Positions 1 through 8,143 of a stretch of DNA of 43,157 nt are shown here, piece by piece. Made by a program: the position numbers and the translations under genes. The stretch comes from Magnetovibrio sp. GTDB lineage: Bacteria; Pseudomonadota; Alphaproteobacteria; Rhodospirillales; Casp-alpha2. The stretch is taken from the NCBI GenBank assembly GCA_002722175.1, contig PBKU01000017.1, positions 38,123-81,279 of the forward strand. Reading direction: 5' to 3'. Every line of letters starts with the position of its first letter. Within the stretch, counting starts at the first letter, position 1. Under the pieces are notes generated by a model, which had not been told where the DNA came from, ran no database searches, and worked only from the letters and a program-made list of their open reading frames with translations.

Positions 1-110
1 TCGGCACGAAGCCTTGCAATTAATAGATGCGCCAACGTCGTCTTGCCGGCAAACGGCATACCGGCAATCCAGATCGAGCGAATGGTTTCACAAACAGATG
101 TGCCAATCAT
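1..110 (-). CDS. Partial P-loop kinase, adenylylsulfate kinase-like (N-terminal 36 codons)
   Basis: The minus strand reads from an ATG at 110 off the left edge of the window without a stop. The visible 36 residues contain a Walker A motif, GMPFAGKTT, directly after a short hydrophobic strand (IRSIWIA) and followed by a helix LAHLLIARLRA. This layout at the extreme N-terminus is that of small nucleoside/adenylylsulfate kinases (CysC type: strand, G-x4-GKTT, helix). CysC-like kinases occur in surface-polysaccharide regions, but sulfate-specific residues lie outside the window, so substrate is unknown. The frame is also open upstream of the ATG, with TTG codons as possible earlier starts. It is divergent from the pst genes and shares their GC-rich composition. 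Confidence 0.5.
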   Translation of the reverse strand, partial: MIGTSVCETIRSIWIAGMPFAGKTTLAHLLIARLRA

Positions 111-347
111 CGGTGGTATCCCGTCCGGCAAGAAGCATGTCGTTGCTACTTTAGAGGTCGTGCTGAACGCCAAAACATAACAAAAATAGATAACCCTTGA
201 CAGTAATAATTAAAATATGAGAAAAGCAAGTGTTGTCAGAAAACTGCCGGCCGCCCTGCAAGATGAGAGCGTATAGGATGGGCAGTTTCGAGGGGGATAT
301 ACTCGCACCCCGACCGTGGTTGCTGCCTGCGCGACAACTTCGGCAAG

Positions 348-361
348 GTCACAGTGGTGAC
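348..361. promoter_or_regulatory. Short inverted repeat upstream of pstS
   Basis: GTCAC-AGTG-GTGAC forms a perfect 5-bp inverted repeat about 30 bases before the pstS start. It could be a small operator or hairpin. It does not match the two-half-site Pho box of E. coli or rhizobia, so PhoB control cannot be claimed. The remaining 111-391 stretch shows no convincing promoter. Confidence 0.2.
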
Positions 362-391
362 AGCGTGTCCAGATGAAAAAAGGTTTTTTTT

Positions 392-1270
392 ATGAAGCTC
401 AATATTTTTGCAGCAATCTGTGCTGCGTTGCCTGTACTTATACACTCTCATTTCGTCAGAGCCGAGGACGAATCTATTCTCCGTCTCGGAGGGTCCACCA
501 CCTTGCTGCCAGTAATTTCCAAAGTCGCCAGTGATTACATGGAGAAGTTTAAAACATGGAACAATGTGGATTCGAATTTTCCGAAAAAGGACATCGGCAT
601 TTTCGTGAGCGGTGGCGGCTCCAGTTTCGGAGTAAAGTCGGCGATCAATGGGACCGTCAACATCGGGCTCGCCTCGCGTAACCTAAAAGATAAAGAAAAA
701 AAGCTTCTCGGTAAATACCAGACGTATCTGGTTGGCCGCGATGCGGTGGTCATCGCAACCAATGCGAAAAGCCCGCTCGTGTCGGTGCTAGACAATCTCT
801 CTAGTGGTCAGGTTGCTAGCATCTTCTCTGCCGAGGCCAAAACCTTGAAGCATATCGAAGCGTCACTTCCGGCAAATGAAATCGTACTACTAGTTCGCGA
901 TTCTGGCGCCGGTTCGGCGGAAATGATGCAGGATCTGATCATGAAGGATAAACAAATCTCGCCCAACGCCTTGCAACTTCCCTCTCAAGGGGCACTGCTT
1001 AGAAAACTTGAGATCAACGAACACGCAGTCGGTTACATTTCATCCGGGCTTGTACTATCAAATGACTCCGTCACAGCCTTCGGTCTCAACGGTGTTGCAC
1101 CAACGAACGAAAACGTCGTCAACGGCAGTTACGGGTTTTCACGGCCACTTCTCATGGTGGTCAAAGGCAAACCAGGTGGGATGACCCAAAAATTTATCGA
1201 CTATGTGCTAAACGAAGGCCAGAATGCTGTTGCTGCCAATAACTATGTCCCGGCCGGTAGTTTTCAATAG
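392..1270 (+). CDS. pstS: Phosphate ABC transporter, periplasmic substrate-binding protein
   Basis: PstS-type binding protein of 292 residues, close to the usual family length. An N-terminal signal peptide (hydrophobic 5-20, VRA|ED cleavage near 24) directs it to the periplasm. Ligand-loop motifs are present: GGSTTLLP at 33-40, SGGGSSFG at 73-80 and RDSGAGSAE at 169-177, which correspond to the three phosphate-contacting loops of PstS-like proteins. The start is supported by an AAAAGG Shine-Dalgarno stretch eight bases before the ATG. It heads the operon pstS-pstC-pstA-pstB, so orthophosphate is the most likely ligand. It is a divergent member, and an alternative oxyanion ligand cannot be ruled out from sequence alone. 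Confidence 0.85.
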   Translation: MKLNIFAAICAALPVLIHSHFVRAEDESILRLGGSTTLLPVISKVASDYMEKFKTWNNVDSNFPKKDIGIFVSGGGSSFGVKSAINGTVNIGLASRNLKDKEKKLLGKYQTYLVGRDAVVIATNAKSPLVSVLDNLSSGQVASIFSAEAKTLKHIEASLPANEIVLLVRDSGAGSAEMMQDLIMKDKQISPNALQLPSQGALLRKLEINEHAVGYISSGLVLSNDSVTAFGLNGVAPTNENVVNGSYGFSRPLLMVVKGKPGGMTQKFIDYVLNEGQNAVAANNYVPAGSFQ

Positions 1271-1357
1271 GTATAAAACGTACTTAGGTTGCATAACGAA
1301 CACTCACATGAGATGTGTACTGCCCAATCTTTTGCGCCAGTGGGGCTCTTGTAACAA

Positions 1358-2257
1358 ATGCTAATCTTTCGCAGACATTTCGCCAGTGAGATGGCCACAA
1401 TGGCGATTACATTTGCAGCTCTGTGTGTCGGCGGCTGCACGCTGTTGTTCATTTCCGGCTTCATCGTGCGTGAGGCCTATCCGGTATTCTTCGAGGACTC
1501 CAACATTTTCGCATTTCTTATCAGCGATCCCTGGGCGCCATTTGGCAATCCACCCAGGTTTGGTATTGTTCATGCCTGGATTTCGACCTTCATCATTACC
1601 TTTGTCAGCCTTTTGATAACGGTACCACTCGGTTTAGGGATCGGGCTGTTTCTGTCTGAAATTGCACCGCTAACGGTCCGCACTGTGCTGCAGCCATGCC
1701 TAGACATGCTGGCGGGAATTCCCTCGGTAGTCTACGGATTTTTTGGTTACGTAACCCTGGTGCCGCTGTTTGAAAACCTGTTTGGTATGGCGACCGGTGA
1801 ATCGCTTCTGGTTGCGGCAATCGTACTGTCCTTTATGGCGCTCCCATTCATCGCCAGCACGTCAGCTGAAGCGTTTCGCGCCGTTCCTGATGAGTTGCGT
1901 GAAGCAGCGATGGCACAAGGCGTGACACGCTGGTATATGGTTCGTCGCGTCGTGGTGACGAGTGCCATGTCCGGCATGTTTGCCGCCGTCGCACTAGGGT
2001 TTGCCCGAGCCATTGGCGAAACCCTCGCCGTGCTCATGTTAGCCGGCAACTCGATTGCAACACCGGGATCGCTGCTCGACCGTGGCCAACCGCTGACAGC
2101 ACTAATCGCCACCGAACTTGGTGAGGCGGGCTTGGGCTCGTCAAAGTACCATGCGCTGTTCGCTGCCGGACTGACCCTGATGTGCGTCATAGTTCTGATC
2201 AACGCCCTGATCTGGCACTGGAAGGGCCGCTTCGTCCGGCGTGATGCACATGCTTGA
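1358..2257 (+). CDS. pstC: Phosphate ABC transporter permease PstC
   Basis: Inner-membrane permease of 299 residues with about six hydrophobic segments. Family landmarks are LAGIPSVVYGFFG at 118-130, the cytoplasmic EAA loop around 177-192 (ELREAAMAQGVTRW), which docks on the PstB ATPase, and RAIGETLAVLMLAG at 217-230. It pairs with PstA to form the transmembrane pore. It lies 87 bases after pstS and its end overlaps the start of pstA, so co-transcription and coupled translation are likely. No strong Shine-Dalgarno precedes the ATG at 1358. Confidence 0.9.
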   Translation: MLIFRRHFASEMATMAITFAALCVGGCTLLFISGFIVREAYPVFFEDSNIFAFLISDPWAPFGNPPRFGIVHAWISTFIITFVSLLITVPLGLGIGLFLSEIAPLTVRTVLQPCLDMLAGIPSVVYGFFGYVTLVPLFENLFGMATGESLLVAAIVLSFMALPFIASTSAEAFRAVPDELREAAMAQGVTRWYMVRRVVVTSAMSGMFAAVALGFARAIGETLAVLMLAGNSIATPGSLLDRGQPLTALIATELGEAGLGSSKYHALFAAGLTLMCVIVLINALIWHWKGRFVRRDAHA

Positions 2258-3101
2258 GAAAAACCTGCGTACCGCCTTAGCCTGTGATTACACTGCGACG
2301 GTTATTCTGTGGGCACTAGGGACGATCGGCATGCTAGGGCCGCTCGGCATTTTTGTCTATCTCCTTTTCAACGGTATCAGTGCCATCGATTGGGTATTCC
2401 TGAGCCAAGCCCCTAAAGGCTTTCCTCTCGGCCAGAGCGGTGGGATTCTGCCCGCGATCAAAGGCTCGCTCGCGCTCGTTGGAATCGGCCTCTTATTTGC
2501 CATGCCACTGGCTGTCAGCGGCGCCATCTACATGACAGAGTACGGCCGCAATCTGACATGGCTTAAAGTGGTCCGCTTCTCAACTGAGTGCCTGGCATCG
2601 ATACCGGCCATCGTCTATGGACTGTTCGGTTATGCGTTCCTGGTTGTCTACATGGCGCTTAAGGTCTCACTGCTTGCGGGGGGAATAACGCTCGGCTTCG
2701 TCATGCTACCAATCATTCTAATCGGCGCCGAGGAAGCTATGCGCGCCGTGCGGTTTGAAGAACGTGAAGCAGCACTAGCGCTTGGCGTAACGCGCACGCA
2801 CGTGGCGCGACGCATTGTTCTGCGCCGTGCATGGCCAGGAATTCTCGCCGTCATGATTCTGGCAGCCGGGCATGCGTTAGGAACGGCGGCACCAATTCTC
2901 TATACGGCAAGTGTAATTTTGTCACCGGTTGATCTTAGTCTGAGCGCCCCAGTAATGACCCTGCCGACACATCTTTACTATCTGGTTAGCGAGGCAGTTT
3001 CCATGGAACAAGCATACGGGACAGCTCTGATACTGATGTTTACACTGCTAATCGTCAACTGCTTGGCTATGTATCTGCAATACCGATTGAGAATCCGTTG
3101 A
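2241..3101 (+). CDS. pstA: Phosphate ABC transporter permease PstA
   Basis: Second Pst permease of up to 286 residues, with the matching landmarks ASIPAIVYGLFG at 119-130 and an EAA loop around 170-185 (EEREAALALGVTR). The longest frame starts with GTG at 2241; ATG codons at 2244 and 2250 are equally possible, and all overlap the end of pstC. The C-terminus overlaps pstB by the tetranucleotide TTGA. It forms the membrane heterodimer with PstC. Length and motifs are normal for the family. Confidence 0.9.
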   Translation: MMHMLEKNLRTALACDYTATVILWALGTIGMLGPLGIFVYLLFNGISAIDWVFLSQAPKGFPLGQSGGILPAIKGSLALVGIGLLFAMPLAVSGAIYMTEYGRNLTWLKVVRFSTECLASIPAIVYGLFGYAFLVVYMALKVSLLAGGITLGFVMLPIILIGAEEAMRAVRFEEREAALALGVTRTHVARRIVLRRAWPGILAVMILAAGHALGTAAPILYTASVILSPVDLSLSAPVMTLPTHLYYLVSEAVSMEQAYGTALILMFTLLIVNCLAMYLQYRLRIR

Positions 3102-3988
3102 AATGGGCTAAAGATAATATCCCGCTGCGCCGCCAATCAGATAATTTGAACGGGATTAGCCCGGCGGAAGAAATCTCGACGAAAGCCGAGTTCGGCGATG
3201 CAGTTCAGGCCCTGTCCCCACTAAAATCCGACAATTCCGCTTTGGCCGCGCTCGGTATCCATGTAGCATACGGGAACACGCGAGTTCTGCACGATATCTA
3301 CTGTCATTTCCCGGCCACCAGCGTCACCGCCATTATGGGGCCATCAGGTTGCGGCAAGAGCACATTCGTCAAAGTCCTCAACAGAACCCTGGAACTGACG
3401 CTGAACGCACGGGTCGAGAGTGGGTCCGTCCTGTTCCACGACCGCGATATATACGGCGACAACGAAGACCCGCTAGAGGTTCGGAAGCGTATCGGAATTA
3501 TCCATCAACGTCCAATTATCTTCCCGATGTCAGTCGCCGAAAACGTTTTGTTCGGTGCCCGATTCCACCGCCAGATCGTCGGCATGAAGCCGCGCGAATA
3601 CGCGGAGATGTATATTGATCAGGTCGGCCTGCTTGATGAAGTGAAGGACCGCCTCGACAATCTGGCGTCGGAGCTGTCTGGTGGGCAGCAACAGCGCCTG
3701 TGTCTCGCCCGAACGCTCGCAATCAATCCTGAAATCATTCTGATGGACGAACCTTGTTCAGCCATAGACCCGATCGCGACTGAGAGGATTGAAGAGTTGA
3801 TAGCTACATTGCGCGACAGCTACACAATCATTATTGTAACCCATAATATGAGCCAAGCAAAGCGCATTTCCAATCAAGCGGTATTCATGTTCGCAGGCCG
3901 CATCATTGAAGCTGGCGACCGCGATACAATGTTCAGCAATCCACAGACCGAGTTAGCACAACGCTTCATTCAGGGGAGCATCGGTTGA
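3098..3988 (+). CDS. pstB: Phosphate ABC transporter ATP-binding protein PstB
   Basis: ABC ATPase of the Pst importer. Walker A GPSGCGKST at 81-89, Q-loop Q137, signature LSGGQQQR at 193-200, Walker B IILMDEP at 213-219 and the H-loop histidine 249 are all intact. The TTG at 3098 overlaps the pstA stop (TTGA) and gives 296 residues with a longer N-terminal tail than usual. A later TTG at 3241 would remove that tail and start just before the first beta strand, so the exact start is uncertain. No phoU follows; the next gene is an exporter 28 bases downstream. Confidence 0.9.
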   Translation: MKWAKDNIPLRRQSDNLNGISPAEEISTKAEFGDAVQALSPLKSDNSALAALGIHVAYGNTRVLHDIYCHFPATSVTAIMGPSGCGKSTFVKVLNRTLELTLNARVESGSVLFHDRDIYGDNEDPLEVRKRIGIIHQRPIIFPMSVAENVLFGARFHRQIVGMKPREYAEMYIDQVGLLDEVKDRLDNLASELSGGQQQRLCLARTLAINPEIILMDEPCSAIDPIATERIEELIATLRDSYTIIIVTHNMSQAKRISNQAVFMFAGRIIEAGDRDTMFSNPQTELAQRFIQGSIG

Positions 3989-4016
3989 TAGCCCCGTCCA
4001 ACAAGCCCGAATCGGT

Positions 4017-5834
4017 ATGAGTAACGAAATTAACAGTTCCATAATTGCCATTCTAGGTAAGACACTGGCGCTGATCAATCCATCCATGCGCAGGACAGGA
4101 ATTTGCCTAGCAGTGCTCATGGTCATCGGCGTATTCATGGAAACGCTTGGGATCGGGCTGGTTTTTCCGCTGATCACGGTTATATCGGAACCGAATGTTC
4201 TGGCGGGAAATGAATTGGCCTCCATGGTTTTTGGCGAGATCGACGAGACCAATCGCACCTTGATCCTGACCGTGCTCGTCATCGGCTTCTTCTTTGTTAT
4301 CGCGTTGAAGAATGGGCTACTGCTTCTAATCGCCACCTCACAAGCACGATTTTTTACCAGAAATGAGGCCTTGCTCTCGGCACGGCTCTTCGGTCGCTAT
4401 CTAAATGCGGACTACCGTCTGCATCTGACGCGAAGTTCGGCAGACCTGGTCAACCATGTCGTTTCTACAACGACCTCGGTCTCTTCGCACGCCATGCAGG
4501 GACTTCTCACGCTAGGGTCCGAATCGCTAGTGATTTTGTTCGTCGTCTCCGTTTTGTTTATGGCGAGCCCGTTGATAACTATCGGTGCCGTGGTGCTGAT
4601 CGCGCCCGCTGCCGCACTGATATACTTTGCTGTCCGCAACCGGCTCGTCACATGGGGCCGCATCTCGGTGGAAACCCGACAGCGGGTTCTGCAGCTAGTG
4701 CAGCAAGGCCTGCACAGCATCAAGGAAGTCACTATCTTTGGCCGCCAGCCTTTCATTCTCGGAGAGTACGAACAGGCTCGCAAGCAACTTGCCGATCTCG
4801 ACGCTAAGGTGCGCATCGTCAGCAACGTCCCGCGGTTGTGGATTGAAACCATCATTGTCGGCGCCGTTGTGTTGGGAATCGTGGTGTCCATTCAGCGCGA
4901 TATGGAGATCGGAAATCTGTTTTCAGCAATGGCGCTGTTCGCCGCTGCAACATTTCGACTTGTACCGTCTTGCAACCGAATTCTAATGGCGCTCAACAGC
5001 ATCCGTGGTGGCACCTATCCGGTCAACAAGATTCATACTGAGTTGCACAAAACCGCTTTTGCCTCAGCATCCAACGACGTTACTCAAAGCGCTCCGCCGT
5101 TCCGCAACAGCATCACGCTGGAACGGGTTTCATTTTCCTATCCTGAAACGGATACGGCTGCAATTAGTGATATCAACCTAACTATATATATGGGTGAAAC
5201 CGTTGGTCTTGCCGGCGCCTCTGGTGCCGGCAAGACGACGCTTGCCGACATTCTGCTTGGCCTGCTGAAGCCACAGCAAGGCCGTATTCTCTTCGACGAT
5301 GCCGATGCGAGGGACCATACCACCGCCTGGCAGAGAAGCCTCGGCTACGTACCGCAGTCCGTGTATCTCATTGACGATACTCTCCGGCGCAATATCGCTT
5401 TCTGCCTTCCAGACTCACAAATTGACGAAGGTCGCGTGCGTAGGGTGCTCCGTAATGCGCAGTTGGAGGCATTCGTGAATTCTCTGCCGCAAGGCCTCGA
5501 TACCTCTGTTGGCGACCGCGGCGTGCGGCTTTCCGGAGGGCAGAAGCAGCGTATCGGCATCGCACGCGCACTTTATGAAGATCGTCAACTGCTGGTGCTT
5601 GACGAAGCAACATCTTCACTTGATACGCAGGCCGAACAAGAAATCGGCATCGCCATCGATAAATTGAGCGGCAAACGGACCATTGTCATCATTGCGCACC
5701 GGTTAAGCACTCTCCGTCAATGCGACCGCATAGTCTATATCGAAGACGGTCGGATCATTGATACCGCTCCATTCGACGAATTAGCTGCGCGCAATGCCGC
5801 CTTCAGAAAATCTTTGGAGCTCTCTAAGCTCTGA
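4017..5834 (+). CDS. ABC exporter, PglK/MsbA-like (putative glycolipid flippase)
   Basis: Half-size ABC exporter of 605 residues. The membrane domain (about 25-330) begins with GVFMETLGIGLVFPL at 38-52, a pattern typical of PglK-like flippases of lipid-linked oligosaccharides. The nucleotide-binding domain has Walker A GASGAGKTT at 400-408, signature LSGGQKQ at 505-511, Walker B LLVLDEAT at 525-532 and H561. It follows pstB by only 28 bases and shares its GC-rich composition, so it probably belongs to that transcript. Since no Wzx flippase is seen in the polysaccharide locus downstream, it is the only candidate for moving undecaprenyl-linked glycans across the membrane here. That role is inference; a lipid exporter is the alternative. 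Confidence 0.8.
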   Translation: MSNEINSSIIAILGKTLALINPSMRRTGICLAVLMVIGVFMETLGIGLVFPLITVISEPNVLAGNELASMVFGEIDETNRTLILTVLVIGFFFVIALKNGLLLLIATSQARFFTRNEALLSARLFGRYLNADYRLHLTRSSADLVNHVVSTTTSVSSHAMQGLLTLGSESLVILFVVSVLFMASPLITIGAVVLIAPAAALIYFAVRNRLVTWGRISVETRQRVLQLVQQGLHSIKEVTIFGRQPFILGEYEQARKQLADLDAKVRIVSNVPRLWIETIIVGAVVLGIVVSIQRDMEIGNLFSAMALFAAATFRLVPSCNRILMALNSIRGGTYPVNKIHTELHKTAFASASNDVTQSAPPFRNSITLERVSFSYPETDTAAISDINLTIYMGETVGLAGASGAGKTTLADILLGLLKPQQGRILFDDADARDHTTAWQRSLGYVPQSVYLIDDTLRRNIAFCLPDSQIDEGRVRRVLRNAQLEAFVNSLPQGLDTSVGDRGVRLSGGQKQRIGIARALYEDRQLLVLDEATSSLDTQAEQEIGIAIDKLSGKRTIVIIAHRLSTLRQCDRIVYIEDGRIIDTAPFDELAARNAAFRKSLELSKL

Positions 5835-6024
5835 CCTTTGAACTTTCACTGCTGCGCACCACATGAACCAGTGCCAGTTTGGCTCCAAAGCTATGAGCCC
5901 TTCCGTCAACAAGCAACCTCGGCACACTGCATTATTGTCGAGCTCTTCTTATTAGCCGAATACATGCTTCTTTATTTTTTTACGTTAGATTTAAAGCTCC
6001 TCGGCAGAAAATAAATTTGGAAAA

Positions 6025-6264
6025 ATGAACCATATTCACATAGATACCGCAATACCGAAAAAACAAACGACAACTCAAAAATGTCAATTTGTTGGTGACC
6101 TACCTAGGCACCTTAAACAATCTTATAGTCGCCTAGCACTTATCACCGACGACGAATGTGTACTTAAATCAATTCCTGAAGACAATAATACTCTGATCGT
6201 ATGCTGTGACTGGTTGTTGTGGCACCGCCTTATGGAAAAAAAGCAAATCAACTATCCGTTTTGA
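6025..6264 (+). CDS. Small ORF of 79 residues, probably a truncated polysaccharide gene
   Basis: A 79-residue reading frame just inside the AT-rich side of the composition boundary. The C-terminal part, VCCDWLLWHRLMEKKQ, looks like the interior of a larger alpha/beta domain and not a natural protein end, and the frame stops abruptly. I do not recognise the family. The most economical reading is an N-terminal remnant of a surface-carbohydrate gene cut at the junction. A genuine short protein is possible. The ATG is preceded by a weak GGA. Confidence 0.35.
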   Translation: MNHIHIDTAIPKKQTTTQKCQFVGDLPRHLKQSYSRLALITDDECVLKSIPEDNNTLIVCCDWLLWHRLMEKKQINYPF

Positions 6265-6320
6265 ATCCTCGCAATTCTAAAACGTGTTTTCTATCTGTTT
6301 TCCAAGCAGTATTTTGTTAG

Positions 6321-7133
6321 ATGTTTAAATTTTCTATTTCAAATATAGCGTTAAACGCATTTGATCATACAAAACAACTTCAGATCCTTCCCGAACTAGG
6401 CTTTCAAGGTATAGAAGTTGCACCAAGCCGTGTCTGGAAAAACACTTGGCACGGTCTTACGGCTAATCAGGTTGATAACTACCGACAAAGTGTTGAGAAA
6501 GCCGATTTAAAGATTGTAGGGTTACATTCTTTGTTTTTTGATCACCCTGAGCTTGGTCTTTTTAGAAACAGCGCCGGGCGCAAAGAAACTCTTGAATTTC
6601 TTCAACACCTATCATTAGTTTGCCGAGATCTAGGCGGAAAAACCTTGATCTGGGGGAGCGGACGACGCCGGAAAAAAATATCTTCCGTCGATGCCTATAG
6701 TGAAACGTTAGACTTTATGGGACTGTTGTGCTCAAAAATTGAAGATCACGGAACCTGTTTTTGTTTTGAGCCCCTCGGACCTAGTGATACAGACTTCCTG
6801 AATTCTGCGCGGGAAACAACTCGGCTAGCCAAACAGTTGAATCATCCCGCAGTAAAGGTACAATTGGATGCTAAGGCACTTATCGAAAATGGAGAGGCTA
6901 CGCTTGATGTATTTAAAGAAACTGCAAGTTTATTAGTACATTTTCATGCAAATGAGCCAGGTCTTGGTATTTTAGGTAGCTCTGGCCAAGTTAATCATTC
7001 GACCCTGTCAAAATACTTAAAAAAGATTAGATATAACGGTTATATTTCCGTTGAGCAACGCCAGCTAAACCAAAAGACAGCATTGCAAGACATACAAAAA
7101 AGTGCATCAACCTTAATAAAGGCGTACCGATGA
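6321..7133 (+). CDS. Sugar phosphate isomerase/epimerase family protein (TIM barrel)
   Basis: A 270-residue protein of the xylose-isomerase-like TIM-barrel superfamily (AP endonuclease 2 fold). Metal-site candidates fall at the usual strand ends: E150 (FCFEPLG), D183 (QLDAK), H209 (HFHANEP) and E245 (SVEQRQ). Members isomerise or epimerise keto-sugars and their derivatives, or dehydrate inosose-type substrates; the precise substrate cannot be read from sequence. It is the first complete gene of the polysaccharide locus and may act with the short-chain dehydrogenase and Gfo/Idh dehydrogenases downstream. No Shine-Dalgarno is evident before the ATG. Confidence 0.75.
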   Translation: MFKFSISNIALNAFDHTKQLQILPELGFQGIEVAPSRVWKNTWHGLTANQVDNYRQSVEKADLKIVGLHSLFFDHPELGLFRNSAGRKETLEFLQHLSLVCRDLGGKTLIWGSGRRRKKISSVDAYSETLDFMGLLCSKIEDHGTCFCFEPLGPSDTDFLNSARETTRLAKQLNHPAVKVQLDAKALIENGEATLDVFKETASLLVHFHANEPGLGILGSSGQVNHSTLSKYLKKIRYNGYISVEQRQLNQKTALQDIQKSASTLIKAYR

Positions 7134-7326
7134 ATACTTATTCTGCAAAAACAAAACGTTTTTTAGCGTCACAATTTAATCTTCTGGATTATTAAATGTT
7201 ATTCTATCTATTTAAAGTACTCTTTGCTGTTGCACAAAATTTTGTCTTCAATAACACAACGTTTTTCAATTATATAGAAAAAGTGTCAACCAGCGGTTTG
7301 AAATTGTATTTTGCGAAGGGGCCAAA

Positions 7327-8130
7327 ATGAAACGTTCTGGTAAAAAGCAACCGGATTGGACATTACCATTTCCCCGGCCCGATTGGGTGCCGAAAGTCTT
7401 AAAGGGCTCTCGCATTTTAATTGCGGGCTCTAGCGGCGGAATAGGTACCGCAGTTGTACGAATGCTACTTGAAGGGTCTGAATGCATTATCGGAGCACAT
7501 AGCTGTTCCGAAACATGCGATATCAAGGACGACCGGATTGTTCCTTTTAAAATGAATTTTACTAATGCAAATGACTGTGACGCGCTAATCAAAAAATTTG
7601 TAGAATCTGTTGGGGGGATTGACGGTCTCGTGGTGCTCTCTGGAGCATTGCACTATTCAGATCATTGGATCAATATTTCAAAAGCTGAATGGAAAAAAGA
7701 AATAGAAACCACCCTAGACCAACCATTTTTTTTAGCAAGATCTGCAATGCACCATATGAAACAGCAATCCACCGGGGGTCGCATTCTATTGACTGGCACC
7801 GAGTCAGCGCTTCACGGTGGCAGCCCAACATCGTTTCCATACGCTATCGCAAAGCGCGGTGTTGAATGTATGGTACAAGGCATGGCGCGTGAAGGAGCCG
7901 AATGCAGCATTCTGGTTAACGGCCTTCGGTTTGGCTATATTGATAGTGGCTTTCATCAGAGATGGCACAATCGGACAAAAGCAGAAATGTTAGAACGCGC
8001 AAATCTCGTTCCTTTAAAAAGAGGCGGTCATGTTGATGAAGCGGCATCGTTAATAGTCTATTTGTTATCAGATTGGTCACGTTTTATTACGGGGCAAATG
8101 ATCCCTTTAACGGGTGGCGACTGGCTTTAG
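7327..8130 (+). CDS. Short-chain dehydrogenase/reductase (SDR)
   Basis: Classical SDR of 267 residues with a 25-residue N-terminal extension. The nucleotide motif GSSGGIG lies at 34-40. Catalytic residues are S160 (LLTGTES), Y172 and K176 (YAIAK). The C-terminus TGQMIPLTGGDWL is of the usual SDR type. It should oxidise or reduce a hydroxyl/keto group using NAD(P)(H). Its position next to a sugar isomerase and upstream of two Gfo/Idh dehydrogenases suggests a role in making an unusual sugar. It follows a 193-base gap, so it may have its own promoter, though none is clear. Confidence 0.85.
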   Translation: MKRSGKKQPDWTLPFPRPDWVPKVLKGSRILIAGSSGGIGTAVVRMLLEGSECIIGAHSCSETCDIKDDRIVPFKMNFTNANDCDALIKKFVESVGGIDGLVVLSGALHYSDHWINISKAEWKKEIETTLDQPFFLARSAMHHMKQQSTGGRILLTGTESALHGGSPTSFPYAIAKRGVECMVQGMAREGAECSILVNGLRFGYIDSGFHQRWHNRTKAEMLERANLVPLKRGGHVDEAASLIVYLLSDWSRFITGQMIPLTGGDWL

Positions 8131-8143
8131 TTTCTAGATTAAA

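Noticed and set aside
197..202. TTGACA resembling a -35 box before pstS
   Set aside because: No matching -10 element lies at 15-19 bases; the nearest TAAAAT is only eight bases away.
1747..2202. A 151-residue minus-strand frame opposite pstC
   Set aside because: Low-complexity Ser/Ala/Thr-rich shadow of the GC-rich pstC coding strand with no family features.
4412..4891. A 159-residue minus-strand frame opposite the exporter
   Set aside because: Shadow of the exporter gene; composition reflects its third-codon bias.
7150..7165. AAAACGTTTT palindrome in the gap before the SDR gene
   Set aside because: Short, AT-rich and without a second copy; no support for an operator or terminator.
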